From assembly GCA_016200135.1 (NCBI GenBank), contig JACQFI010000097.1, forward strand, positions 1 to 64,000: a stretch of DNA of 64,000 nucleotides, written 5' to 3'. The notes under the pieces were generated by a model, which was not told the origin of the DNA, did no database searches, and saw only the letters and a list, made by a program, of their open reading frames with translations. Origin of the DNA: Planctomycetota bacterium (lineage in GTDB: Bacteria; Planctomycetota; SZUA-567; H5-PLA8). Of this stretch, positions 25,398-33,810 are shown piece by piece (position 1 is the first letter of the stretch; every line of letters begins with the position of its first letter). Both the position numbers and the translations under genes were made by a program.

Positions 25398-26243
25398 TCA
25401 GGCGTTTTCCGTGGACAGCGAGCGCTCGGCAAAGACGTAGGCCTGCGTGCGGGCGTAGTCGCGGGGGCTCTGGCCGAAGGCGGCGCGGAAGAGCCGCGTG
25501 AAGTGACTCGCGTTGGGAAAGCCGACTTCGCGGGCGATCTCGCGCACCGGCCGCGCGGTGGAAACCAGGAGTTCGCGGGCGCGCAGCAGGCGCATGCGCG
25601 TGCGATACTCGACGGGCGTCATGCCCATGTCTTTCTGGAAGAGCACGCCGAGGTGGTCGGCGCTCATGCCGACGCGTTCCGCAATCTCGGCCAGAGAGAC
25701 TTCCGGGGCGTCGGCGTACTGCTCGATCAGGTTGCGGTAGATGCGCACCGAACGCTCGCGCCCGCCTTCCGCAGCCGGGACGTCGGTCCAGAAGGCGATC
25801 AGGTCCACCACGAGCGCGCCGGCGCGCAGCCGCGAGGACAAGTCCGGCCGGCGGGCGACGGTTAGGAGGTCTTGGAAAAGTGCAGTTACCAGCCGCGCCT
25901 CCGCGTTGCTCAACGCGCGCCAATGGCTGCGGCGGAGCTGCATGCCGTGCAGATCGACGCCGACGGTCCGGTCCCCGGGCTGGCGCTTCACAGCGTCCCA
26001 CTCGAATTTGACCCAGTACATCTCGTACGGACCGACGATGCCGTTGCGGTCGAGTTCCCCTTTGGGCAGCATGCCCATGAAGGGCGCGCGCACCTCCCGC
26101 AACTCGTTGCCCGACTGGTACCAGCCCGAGCCAATGGGCTTGAAGCCGACGACATGCTGGTCGTGGTAACACTCGTGGAACTCGCCCGGCTTGTTGGGCG
26201 AGATTCCCCGGTGGTGCGCGACCTGGTGGACCAGAGGCAGCAT
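25398..26243 (-). CDS. AraC-family transcriptional regulator, divergent from the catabolic operon
   Basis: ATG 26243 gives 281 residues; an upstream ATG at 26333 would add 30 residues but has its Shine-Dalgarno sequence touching the codon. The N-terminal region is a cupin sensor (HHRGISPNKPGEFHECYHDQ). The C-terminal AraC domain shows VSLAEIAERVGMSADHLGVLFQKDMGMTP and REIAREVGFPNASHFTRLFRAAFGQSP. It is divergent from the Gfo/Idh/MocA gene at 26399 and so probably controls the operon from there to 35028. A CTCGG-GCAT-CCGAG inverted repeat lies in the shared region at about 26312-26325. Confidence 0.88.
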   Translation of the reverse strand: MLPLVHQVAHHRGISPNKPGEFHECYHDQHVVGFKPIGSGWYQSGNELREVRAPFMGMLPKGELDRNGIVGPYEMYWVKFEWDAVKRQPGDRTVGVDLHGMQLRRSHWRALSNAEARLVTALFQDLLTVARRPDLSSRLRAGALVVDLIAFWTDVPAAEGGRERSVRIYRNLIEQYADAPEVSLAEIAERVGMSADHLGVLFQKDMGMTPVEYRTRMRLLRARELLVSTARPVREIAREVGFPNASHFTRLFRAAFGQSPRDYARTQAYVFAERSLSTENA

Positions 26244-26398
26244 GGTGCATAGGCTATACGCAAAACCGATCTCGGAAAAGTGCAAGAAATCCCGATTAGC
26301 GACTGCTGCACTCGGGCATCCGAGAGGGTACATTCCTTCAAGAAGTTGAGCCTCTCGATGCCCGGCGTTCTTGCGCGGCCGAACAAGGAGTTGCGGTC

Positions 26399-27625
26399 AT
26401 GGGTCTTCGTGTCGCCGTGGTTGGAGTGGGCGCCTTCGCGCGCTGCTTCATTCCCCTCTTCAAAGCTCATCCGCTCGTGGACGAACTCACGCTTTGCGAC
26501 CTGAACGCCCAGAAGTTGGACGCGGCGTCGCGAGAGTTCGGCGTCAAGTCCACCAGCCCGTCGCTCGACGAGGTCCTGACGCGCGATATCGACGCCGTGG
26601 CGCTCATTACCCAGCACTGGATGCACGCGCCGCAAGCGGTACAGGCGCTGCGCGCGGGCAAGCACGTGTACTCCGCCGTGCCGGCCGCGGTGACGCTGGA
26701 CGAGATGCGCGCGCTGGTCGCAGCATCGCGCGAGTCGCGCAAGGTCTACATGATGGGCGAGACGAGCTACTACTATCCCGAGGCGCTCTACTGCCGCGAC
26801 CGCTTTCGCAAGGGCGCCTTCGGCCGCGTCGTCTACGGCGAGGCCGAGTACTACCATGACTGGGACCACGGCCTGTACGACGTCTACGCCTGGCGGCGCG
26901 GCAAGAACTGGCGCGCGCTGGCCGGCGATCCGCCCATGCACTACCCCACGCACTCGGTCGGCATGGCCGTCTCGGTCACGCGCGCGCGCGCCACGCACGT
27001 CTCCTGCTTCGGCGTCGCGGACAGCAAGCCCGAGGACCGCGACATCTACCGCGACGACAATCCGTGGAAGAACCGCTTCAGCAACGAGAGCGCGCTGCTC
27101 AAGATGTCCGACGGGAGCGTCTTCCGCATCAACGAATTCCGCCGCGTCGGCCATCCCGGCACCGTGCGCATGACGCTCTTCGGCACCGAAGGCAGCTTCG
27201 AGAGCAACGCGGCCGGTTCGGTGTGGGTCACGAAGCAGGCCGCGCAAACCGAGCGTCTCGACGAGATGCTGCGCTGCGGTTCGGCGCCGGTTGCGGACGA
27301 CGGCCTCATGACCAAGGTCACCGCGAACGACGGCACGCACCTCGGCGTCAGCCGCGTGCATCCGGTCCAACGCTTGCCCAAAGAGTTCCGCGGCTTGCAC
27401 AACGGCCACAACGGCTCGCACCAGTTCCTGGTGGACGACTTCCTTCGGGCGAGCGCGCAGAACAAATTACCCCCGGTCAACGTCTGGCAGGCCGCGCGGT
27501 ATCTCGTGCCGGGCCTTACCGCGCACGAATCGGCCATGCGCGGCGGCGAGCTGCTGGAAGTGCCGGATTTCGGCGCCGAACCCACCGATTGGCCGCTGCT
27601 CGACCCCAACGAGGACGCCGCATGA
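26399..27625 (+). CDS. Gfo/Idh/MocA-family oxidoreductase 1
   Basis: The protein has 408 residues, with AAGGAG eight bases before the ATG. The Rossmann fold is at the N-terminus (VAVVGVGAFARCF, LTLCDLN, DAVALITQHWMHAPQAVQA). The segment that usually reads EKP reads YSAVPAAV here, so the family's conserved Lys is missing. The C-terminal half is the alpha/beta dimerisation domain (YGEAEYYHDWDHGLY, HYPTHSVGMAVSV). It likely oxidises or reduces a sugar or cyclitol with NAD(P). Its stop overlaps the next ATG (ATGA), indicating tight coupling. Confidence 0.88.
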   Translation: MGLRVAVVGVGAFARCFIPLFKAHPLVDELTLCDLNAQKLDAASREFGVKSTSPSLDEVLTRDIDAVALITQHWMHAPQAVQALRAGKHVYSAVPAAVTLDEMRALVAASRESRKVYMMGETSYYYPEALYCRDRFRKGAFGRVVYGEAEYYHDWDHGLYDVYAWRRGKNWRALAGDPPMHYPTHSVGMAVSVTRARATHVSCFGVADSKPEDRDIYRDDNPWKNRFSNESALLKMSDGSVFRINEFRRVGHPGTVRMTLFGTEGSFESNAAGSVWVTKQAAQTERLDEMLRCGSAPVADDGLMTKVTANDGTHLGVSRVHPVQRLPKEFRGLHNGHNGSHQFLVDDFLRASAQNKLPPVNVWQAARYLVPGLTAHESAMRGGELLEVPDFGAEPTDWPLLDPNEDAA

Positions 27626-28800
27626 AGATCACCAAAATCGAGACGCTCGTCTGCAACGCTCGGATGCGCAACTGGGTCTTCGTCAAGGTTCATACCGACC
27701 AGCAAGGACTTTACGGCTGGGGCGAGGCCACGCTCGAATGGCACACGCGCGGCGTCGTCGGCAGCATCGAGGACCTCTCGCAGCTCCTGATCGGCGAGGA
27801 CCCCACGCGCGTCGAACACCTCTGGCAGATCATGTACCGCCAGCACTTCTGGCACGGGAACGGCATCGTGCGCGGCACCGCCATCAGCGGGATCGACCTA
27901 GCGCTTTGGGATATCGTCGGCAAGGTCCACGGCGTGCCGTGCCACAAGCTCTGGGGCGGGCCCGTGCGCGATTACGTCCGCACCTACTGCCACCTGGGCG
28001 GCGGCAAGATGGAGGACTTCTACGAGACCAAGCCTGGCGACGCGAAACGCTTCGCGGAACTCGCGCGCAAGGCCGTCGAGGAAGGCTTCACCGCGTTCAA
28101 GTCCATGGCCGTGCCCGAGACGATGCCGCTCGAGGGCCTCAAGCCCATCCGCTACGCCGAAGCCTGCGTGCGCGCGATGCGCGAGGCCGTCGGCGACGGC
28201 ATCGACATCATGGTCGATTGCCACGCGCGCCCCAGCCCGCGGATGGGCATGCAGTTCGCCAAAGCGCTGGAACCGTACGGGCTGTACTTCTTCGAAGAGC
28301 CCTGCTGGCCCGAGACGATCGACGACATCGCGCTGATCCAGCGCGCCGTGAGCACGCCCATCGCGACCGGCGAGCTCCTGATCTCGCAGCACACGTTCCG
28401 CGAACTCTTCGAGAAGCGCGCGTGCAGCGTCGCGCAGCCCGACATCACGCACTGTGGCGGCCTGAGCGAGGCGCGGCGGATCGCGGCGATGGCCGAGGCG
28501 TACCGCATCGCGCTCGCGCCGCACAATCCGCAGGGACCGGTGAGCACCGCCGCGTCGCTGGAGCTCGGCTTCGCGACGCCGTCGTACGTCATCTGCGAGA
28601 CCGTGCACAGCGACGTCCCGTGGCGCAAGGACGTGGTGAAGGAAGGCTTCACCGTGGACTTGAAAGGCCGCGTCGTCCGGCCGTCGTCGAAGCCGGGGCT
28701 TGGCATCGAGATCAACGAAGCCGAAGTGAAGAAGCATCCGTTCCAGCAGGAACTCCTGCAGCGGACCTTCTGTCCCGATGGCTCCGTGACGGACTGGTAA
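27622..28800 (+). CDS. Enolase-superfamily sugar-acid dehydratase, galactonate-dehydratase-like
   Basis: The protein has 392 residues and starts within the stop of the preceding gene. The layout follows DgoD: MKITKIETLV, GDPTRVEHLWQ-like segment (GEDPTRVEHLWQIMYRQHFW), ISGIDLALWDIVGK, metal ligands in VDCHARPSP, FFEEPCWPE and ATGELL, catalytic His in LAPHNPQGP, and the end PGLGIEINEAEV with SVTDW. In this group the His and Asp ligands dehydrate an aldonic acid to a 2-keto-3-deoxy acid. The substrate could be galactonate, gluconate, mannonate or a relative. It sits next to Gfo/Idh, SDR and PhyH genes, consistent with an oxidative sugar pathway. Confidence 0.85.
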   Translation: MKITKIETLVCNARMRNWVFVKVHTDQQGLYGWGEATLEWHTRGVVGSIEDLSQLLIGEDPTRVEHLWQIMYRQHFWHGNGIVRGTAISGIDLALWDIVGKVHGVPCHKLWGGPVRDYVRTYCHLGGGKMEDFYETKPGDAKRFAELARKAVEEGFTAFKSMAVPETMPLEGLKPIRYAEACVRAMREAVGDGIDIMVDCHARPSPRMGMQFAKALEPYGLYFFEEPCWPETIDDIALIQRAVSTPIATGELLISQHTFRELFEKRACSVAQPDITHCGGLSEARRIAAMAEAYRIALAPHNPQGPVSTAASLELGFATPSYVICETVHSDVPWRKDVVKEGFTVDLKGRVVRPSSKPGLGIEINEAEVKKHPFQQELLQRTFCPDGSVTDW

Positions 28801-28818
28801 TCGAAATTGGAGAAGCGC

Positions 28819-29634
28819 ATGAGCGCAGGACCGTTGAGCGACGAACAGATACGGCAGTTCCACGAGGACGGCTTTCTCATCGTCCGAAAGTTCTTCGACG
28901 ACGAAGAGATGGCGCTGCTGCTGCGCATCGCCAAGGCCGACCACAACATGCTCGACCACGGCATCGGTTTGAAAGACGCGGCGGGCCGGCAGAGCAAGCT
29001 CTCGCTCTGGAACCATCCGGGCGACGATATCTACGGCGCAATCGCGCGCGGCGAACGCGTCGTAAACTCGCTGGAGCAACTCCTCGGCGGCGAAGTCTAC
29101 CACTATCATTCGAAGATGATGCTCAAGGAACCCAAGGTCGGCGGCGCGTGGGAGTGGCACCAGGACTACGGCTACTGGTACTCGAACGGCTGCCTCTACC
29201 CCGACCTCGCGAGCTGTCTCATCGCCGTGGATCGCGCCAATAAGGAGAACGGTTGCATACAGATGCTCAAAGGTTCGCACAAGATGGGCCGCATCGAGCA
29301 CGGCAAATTCGGCGACCAGACCGGCGCCGACCCCGAGCGCGTCCAGGCCGCGATGCAGCGCCTGGAACTCGTATATTGCGAGTGTGAGCCCGGCGACGCG
29401 GTGATCTTTCACGGCAACACGCTGCACTGTTCGGGGCCGAACACGAGTCCCAACCCGCGCTGGTCGCTGATCTGTTGCTACAACAAGGCCACGAACAATC
29501 CCTATAAAGAGTCGCACCACCCCAGTTATACGCCGCTGCATAAATTGCCGGATGCGGCGATCAAAGCGGCGGGCGCGAAGGCTAGTGCGAATGCAACATT
29601 TATGGCTGCACCGGGGAAGGCGCAGGCGCTATGA
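28819..29634 (+). CDS. Phytanoyl-CoA dioxygenase (PhyH) family oxygenase 3
   Basis: ATG 28819, preceded by GGAGAAG, gives 271 residues. Iron ligands are His 114 and Asp 116 in EWHQDYGYW and His 203 in NTLHCSGPN; CIQMLKGSHKMG follows the first pair, and RWSLICCYNKATN carries the 2-oxoglutarate Arg. YHYHSKMMLKEPKVGGAW is typical of the larger bacterial PhyH clade that includes ectoine-hydroxylase relatives. Its ribosome site is identical over 14 bases to that of the aminotransferase at 32440. Confidence 0.92.
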   Translation: MSAGPLSDEQIRQFHEDGFLIVRKFFDDEEMALLLRIAKADHNMLDHGIGLKDAAGRQSKLSLWNHPGDDIYGAIARGERVVNSLEQLLGGEVYHYHSKMMLKEPKVGGAWEWHQDYGYWYSNGCLYPDLASCLIAVDRANKENGCIQMLKGSHKMGRIEHGKFGDQTGADPERVQAAMQRLELVYCECEPGDAVIFHGNTLHCSGPNTSPNPRWSLICCYNKATNNPYKESHHPSYTPLHKLPDAAIKAAGAKASANATFMAAPGKAQAL

Positions 29635-29656
29635 CCTATCTTAAAAGGAGACCGTT

Positions 29657-30439
29657 ATGCTCAATGGACAGGTAGCGATCGTAAGCGGTGGGATGGGCGA
29701 TATCGGCCGCGCCATCGCGCGCGAATTGGCGCGACTGGGCGCCGACGTGGCGCTGGGCGATCTGCGCGAACCCTCCGAGGTAGGCTCGTTTCTGCGCGAA
29801 CTCGAAGCGCGCGAAGTGAAGGTCCGCTACGACAAAGTGGACGTGTCCGATGCCGGCGCAGTTGAGGCCTGGGTGCGCGCGGTCGAGCAAGCGCTCGGCG
29901 CGCCGGCGCTGATCGTGCCAAACGCGGCCATCGTCACGCTCGCCGATTTCAGAACGGTCAAGCCCGAACAGTGGACGCGCGAACTCCGGATCAATCTCGA
30001 CGGCGCGTTCTATCTGGCGCAAGCCGCCGCAAAGCGCCTGCTGGAACTCAAGAAGCCGGGGCGCGTGGTCTTTGTCGGAAGCTGGGCCGCGCACGCGCCG
30101 CACATGCACATCCCCGCGTACTGCGCGGCCAAGGCCGGCCTGCGCATGCTGATGAAATGCATGGCGCTCGAACTCGCGCCGCACAACATCCTCGTCAACG
30201 AGGTCGCGCCGGGTTACGTGGACGCGGGCCTGAGCGGACGCTTTTTCGACGCCGACCCGAGAAAACGCGAGAAGGCCCGCGAGATCGTGCCCGTCGGCCA
30301 CCTCATTCAGCCCGACGATGTGGCGCGCGAGGTCGCGCACCTATGCGACGCGCGGCTCAAGCACGTTACGGGCAGCGTGTTGCTGATGGACGGCGGCCTC
30401 TCGCTGGTCACGGCGGGCCACTCGCCGGAGGAGAAATAG
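29657..30439 (+). CDS. Short-chain dehydrogenase/reductase in the catabolic operon
   Basis: The protein has 260 residues with AAAAGGAG before the ATG. The cofactor motif is SGGMGDIGRA (a variant of TGxxxGIG), NAG reads VPNAAIV, and the active site is VGSWAAHAP with YCAAK. Residues NEVAPGYVDAGLSG and TGSVLLMDGGLSL complete the fold. It is 22 bases after PhyH 3 and one base before the GNAT gene, so it is part of one transcript. It probably oxidises a secondary alcohol made or used by the neighbouring enzymes. Confidence 0.9.
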   Translation: MLNGQVAIVSGGMGDIGRAIARELARLGADVALGDLREPSEVGSFLRELEAREVKVRYDKVDVSDAGAVEAWVRAVEQALGAPALIVPNAAIVTLADFRTVKPEQWTRELRINLDGAFYLAQAAAKRLLELKKPGRVVFVGSWAAHAPHMHIPAYCAAKAGLRMLMKCMALELAPHNILVNEVAPGYVDAGLSGRFFDADPRKREKAREIVPVGHLIQPDDVAREVAHLCDARLKHVTGSVLLMDGGLSLVTAGHSPEEK

Positions 30440-30440
30440 C

Positions 30441-31034
30441 ATGGCCGTGACGGAAAAGCTCCCACAACTGCTGATGCTGAAGGAAAGCCTCGCGGCGCTG
30501 GCGCCGGTCGAGCTGCCCGAAGGCTACGTGCTGCGCGCATTTCGCGAAGGCGACCAGGCCGCGTGGAACGCGATGATGGACGCGGCGTTCGACCGCAAGC
30601 CGGGCACGACGAACTTCGATAAGGACATGCAAGCCGATCCCGAGTTCCGCGCCGAGCGCGTGCTGATCGTCGAACGGAACGGCGCAGCCGCCGCGACGGC
30701 CTCGGCATGGTTCCGCGCCGCCTACGGCCCGCGCTGCGGATACGTGCACTGGGTCGGCACGCATCCCGCGCATCGCGGCAAGAAACTCGGCTTTCTGGTC
30801 AGCCTCGCCGCGCTGCACCGCATGAAGGCCGAAGGCCGCGCCGCCGCGGTGCTCCATACCGACGACTTCCGCCTCCCCGCGCTGCGCATCTATCTTGAAA
30901 TGGGCTTCCGGCCCGCGCTCGACCACGAGAGCCAGCGCGAGCGCTGGCGCGCGGTCCTCGGCAAGCTGGAATGGCCCGAGCGCTTCGCCGCACGCCTGGC
31001 CGGTCCGTTCGAAAAGTTTCCCTTGGAGGCCTGA
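30441..31034 (+). CDS. GNAT-family N-acetyltransferase
   Basis: The protein has 197 residues starting one base after the SDR stop. Motif A is present (YVHWVGTHPAHRGKKLGFLVSLAAL), with the RGKKLG turn that holds acetyl-CoA pyrophosphate, followed by HTDDFRLPALRIYLEMGFRPAL of motif B. The first 60 residues have the acceptor-binding part (YVLRAFREGDQAAWNAMMDA). The substrate is unknown; an amino sugar or an amine from the aminotransferase of this operon is possible. Confidence 0.85.
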   Translation: MAVTEKLPQLLMLKESLAALAPVELPEGYVLRAFREGDQAAWNAMMDAAFDRKPGTTNFDKDMQADPEFRAERVLIVERNGAAAATASAWFRAAYGPRCGYVHWVGTHPAHRGKKLGFLVSLAALHRMKAEGRAAAVLHTDDFRLPALRIYLEMGFRPALDHESQRERWRAVLGKLEWPERFAARLAGPFEKFPLEA

Positions 31035-31039
31035 GCACG

Positions 31040-32428
31040 ATGCCGCACGCCCCTGCCCCGTCGCCCATTGCGCACGCCGCCTTCGCCGGAAAGATTGGCG
31101 TCGCCCGCCGCGCGATCGATCCGCCCGTCGGCATTTATTCCCGCAACTGGGGCGCGGCCAAGCACGACGTCGCGACGGGCCGGCACAAGTCCCTGACGCT
31201 GACGGCGCTCACGCTTCAGGAGAACGCCGGCGGCGCGCCGCTGGTGCTCATCGCCGCGGACCTCGGCTGGTGGCGCAGCACGGCCAGCGAGTGGAGCGTG
31301 CGCGGCCCAATTCTGAAGGCGCTCGAACTCGACCCGGCGCGCCTGATCTTCAATCTCTCGCACACGCACTCGGGGCCCTCGACGAGCCTCGAATGCAGCG
31401 AGTTGCCCGGCGGCCACCTGATCGAAGGCTACATCGGCCAGATCGTCAGCGCTTCCGTGGATGCCGTGCGCGAAGCGCTCCAGACGGCACGGCCCGCGGA
31501 ACTCGCCTGGACCACTGGCGCCTGCGACCTCGCGAAGAACCGAGACCTGCCCGATCCCGAACGCCCGCGCGTCGTCTGCGGCTACAATCCGGCCGAGAGC
31601 GCCGACGCGACGGTGCTGGTGGGCCGGGTGTCCGGCGCGGAAGGGCGCGTCCTCGCGACGCTCGTCAATTACGCCTGCCATCCCGTCACGCTCGCGTGGC
31701 AGAACACGCTGCTCTCGCCGGATTACGTCGGCGCGCTGCGCGAGACGGTCGAAGCGCAAACCAGCGCGCCCTGCATCTTCCTGCAAGGCTGCTCGGGCGA
31801 ACTTGCGCCCGCTGAAGAGTACACCTGCGATACGGCCATCGCCGATACCCACGGCCGGCGCCTCGGTTTTGCGGCGCTCGCCGCGCTGGAAGGCATGCTC
31901 CCGCCGGGCGCGCGGCTCGCCTATTCCGGCGTGGTCGAATCCGGCGCGCCGCTGGCCACGTGGGCGCGAGAGCAGCGCACCGCGCTGGGAACACTCACTG
32001 CGCGAATGGGCGAAGTCGAGTTCGAGGTCAAGCCCGAGTATCCCGCGCTTGCGGAGATCGACCGCCAGATTTCCGAGACGAAGGACCGCGTGCTGAGCGA
32101 GCGCCTGCGGCGCAAGCGCACGATTCGCACGGGACTGGGCGACGGTTCGCGCGTACGCGGGCCGTTTTGGGTCTGGCGCGTCGGCGACGCGTATCTCTTC
32201 GGGCAGCCAATGGAATCGTATTCGTGGCTGCAGACGGAAGTCCGGCGGCGTTTTCCAAAGCGCTCCGTCGTCGCGATGAACCTCGTGAACGGCAGCATGG
32301 CATACCTGCCGCCGGCCGGGCTCTACGGGCTCGACCTCTACCAAGTCTGGCAGACGCCGTTCGACCGCGGTTGCCTGGAACGCATGTTCGACGCCATCGC
32401 GGGCGAGATCGCCCGCATGGAAGGCTAA
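31040..32428 (+). CDS. Neutral/alkaline ceramidase-like hydrolase domain protein
   Basis: ATG 31040, preceded by GGAGG, gives 462 residues. GVARRAIDPPVGIYSRNWG starts the domain, LIFNLSHTHSGPS and VNYACHPVTL are hallmark metal and active-site segments of the neutral/alkaline non-lysosomal ceramidase N-terminal family, and CIFLQGCSGELAP corresponds to the segment with the serine nucleophile. No signal peptide is seen, unlike secreted ceramidases, and the C-terminal Ig-like domain is absent. Such stand-alone domains are common in planctomycetes and verrucomicrobia and probably cleave other amides. It overlaps the aminotransferase region by a base. Confidence 0.8.
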   Translation: MPHAPAPSPIAHAAFAGKIGVARRAIDPPVGIYSRNWGAAKHDVATGRHKSLTLTALTLQENAGGAPLVLIAADLGWWRSTASEWSVRGPILKALELDPARLIFNLSHTHSGPSTSLECSELPGGHLIEGYIGQIVSASVDAVREALQTARPAELAWTTGACDLAKNRDLPDPERPRVVCGYNPAESADATVLVGRVSGAEGRVLATLVNYACHPVTLAWQNTLLSPDYVGALRETVEAQTSAPCIFLQGCSGELAPAEEYTCDTAIADTHGRRLGFAALAALEGMLPPGARLAYSGVVESGAPLATWAREQRTALGTLTARMGEVEFEVKPEYPALAEIDRQISETKDRVLSERLRRKRTIRTGLGDGSRVRGPFWVWRVGDAYLFGQPMESYSWLQTEVRRRFPKRSVVAMNLVNGSMAYLPPAGLYGLDLYQVWQTPFDRGCLERMFDAIAGEIARMEG

Positions 32429-32439
32429 TGGAGAAGCGC

Positions 32440-33768
32440 ATGGGCACGCTCAAGTTCGAACGTTCAGAAGCGCTGAGCCGCGAGAGCGCGAAGCACATCG
32501 CGGGCGGAGTCGTCTCGCTGAACCGCAAGACCGATCCGCCAGTGGTCTTCGTGCGCGCGCAGGGCAGCAAGCTCTACGACGCCGACGGGCACGAGTTCAT
32601 CGACTACCACGCCGCCTTCGCGCCTTTCATTCTCGGGCACAACGATCCCGACGTGAACGCCGCCGTGCGCAAGGCCCTCGACGACGGCCTCTCCCTGATG
32701 GGCAGCGGCACGACCTCCTGGGAAGTGCGCCTGGCCGAACTCGTCCGCGCCTGCGTGCCGTCGCTCGATCTCGTCCAGATCACCAACACTGGCAGCGAGG
32801 CCACCGCGCACGCGATCCGCTTGAGCCGCGCCTTCACCGGCCGCGAAGACATCATCCTTATGCTCGGTGGTTACAACGGCTGGCATAACGACGTCGCCCG
32901 TGCCGTGATGCCCGACGCCGCGGCCACCGGTCCGCGCGTCTCGCCCGGCGAGTACGCCTTTGTGCCGTCCTCGGCGGGCATCCCCGAAGGCACGCAGCGC
33001 CGCGTGCATCTGGTCAACTTCAACGACCTGGATTCCGTCGAATACGTCCTGCGCCGCTACCCCATCGCGTGCGTGCTTACCGAACCCGCGCTCCAGAACA
33101 TCGGCATCGTGCCGCCGCAGCCCGGCTACCTGCAAGGCGTGCGCAAGCTCTGCGACGCGTACGGCGCGCTCTTCGTCTTCGATGAAGTGAAGACCGGCTT
33201 CCGCGCCTCCTTGGGCGGTTATCAAGGTCTCTGCGGCGTGAAGCCGGACCTCTCGGTCTTCGGCAAGGCCATCGCGAACGGCTACCCGCTCGGCGTCATC
33301 GGCGGACGCAGGGACGTGATGGAACTCTTCGCCCACCCCGACGCCAAGAAGCGCGTGCTGATCGCGGGCACGTACAATGCGCATCCGTTCACCTCCAGCG
33401 CGGCGATTGCGACCATTGAGAAACTGCGCCGCAGCGACGGCGAGGTCTACCGGCAACTCGAAGCCAAGGGTGCGAAACTGCAGAAGGGCCTCGAAGGACT
33501 GTTTGCCGAGAAGGGTGTGTGCGCCAAAGTTAGCCGGATCGGATCGGCGTTCTGCGCCTACTTTTCCGACCACGTGCCCGTGGACTGGCACGACCTCGCC
33601 GCGAGCCACAATTTCGATCTCGACCGGAAGTTCCGCCGCGCCCTGCTGGAACGCGGCGTCTACCACTTCCCCATGGCCGCGAAGCAAGGCTCGATCGGCG
33701 CGGCGCATTCGGAAGAAGATCTCGCGCGCACGCTGGAAGCGACGCGCGACGCCCTGCGGGCTCTCTGA
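32440..33768 (+). CDS. Class III PLP-dependent aminotransferase (glutamate-1-semialdehyde aminomutase-like)
   Basis: ATG 32440 with GGAGAAG gives 442 residues; ATG 32428, inside the preceding stop, is possible but the ribosome site fits 32440. Fold type I motifs: TNTGSEATAHAIRLSRAFTG, GGYNGWHND, LTEPALQNIG, FVFDEVKTGFR with the pyridine-N Asp, and LSVFGKAIANGYPLG with the Schiff-base Lys. The closest group is GSA aminomutase and related transaminases. In this operon, away from any haem genes, a catabolic or biosynthetic transaminase is more likely than HemL. Confidence 0.88.
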   Translation: MGTLKFERSEALSRESAKHIAGGVVSLNRKTDPPVVFVRAQGSKLYDADGHEFIDYHAAFAPFILGHNDPDVNAAVRKALDDGLSLMGSGTTSWEVRLAELVRACVPSLDLVQITNTGSEATAHAIRLSRAFTGREDIILMLGGYNGWHNDVARAVMPDAAATGPRVSPGEYAFVPSSAGIPEGTQRRVHLVNFNDLDSVEYVLRRYPIACVLTEPALQNIGIVPPQPGYLQGVRKLCDAYGALFVFDEVKTGFRASLGGYQGLCGVKPDLSVFGKAIANGYPLGVIGGRRDVMELFAHPDAKKRVLIAGTYNAHPFTSSAAIATIEKLRRSDGEVYRQLEAKGAKLQKGLEGLFAEKGVCAKVSRIGSAFCAYFSDHVPVDWHDLAASHNFDLDRKFRRALLERGVYHFPMAAKQGSIGAAHSEEDLARTLEATRDALRAL

Positions 33769-33810
33769 CGGCTCCCGGGCAGCGTGTAGTCAGAACAAGG
33801 AACCTTCGCA

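Noticed and set aside
27898..29541. Antisense open frame of 547 codons across the dehydratase and PhyH 3 genes
   Set aside because: The plus-strand frames have conserved metal ligands; the antisense frame spans two genes and lacks a domain.
32440..33768. Annotation as hemL for haem synthesis
   Set aside because: Sequence is of the GSA-aminomutase type, but no other haem gene is near and the operon is catabolic. The family name without symbol is safer.
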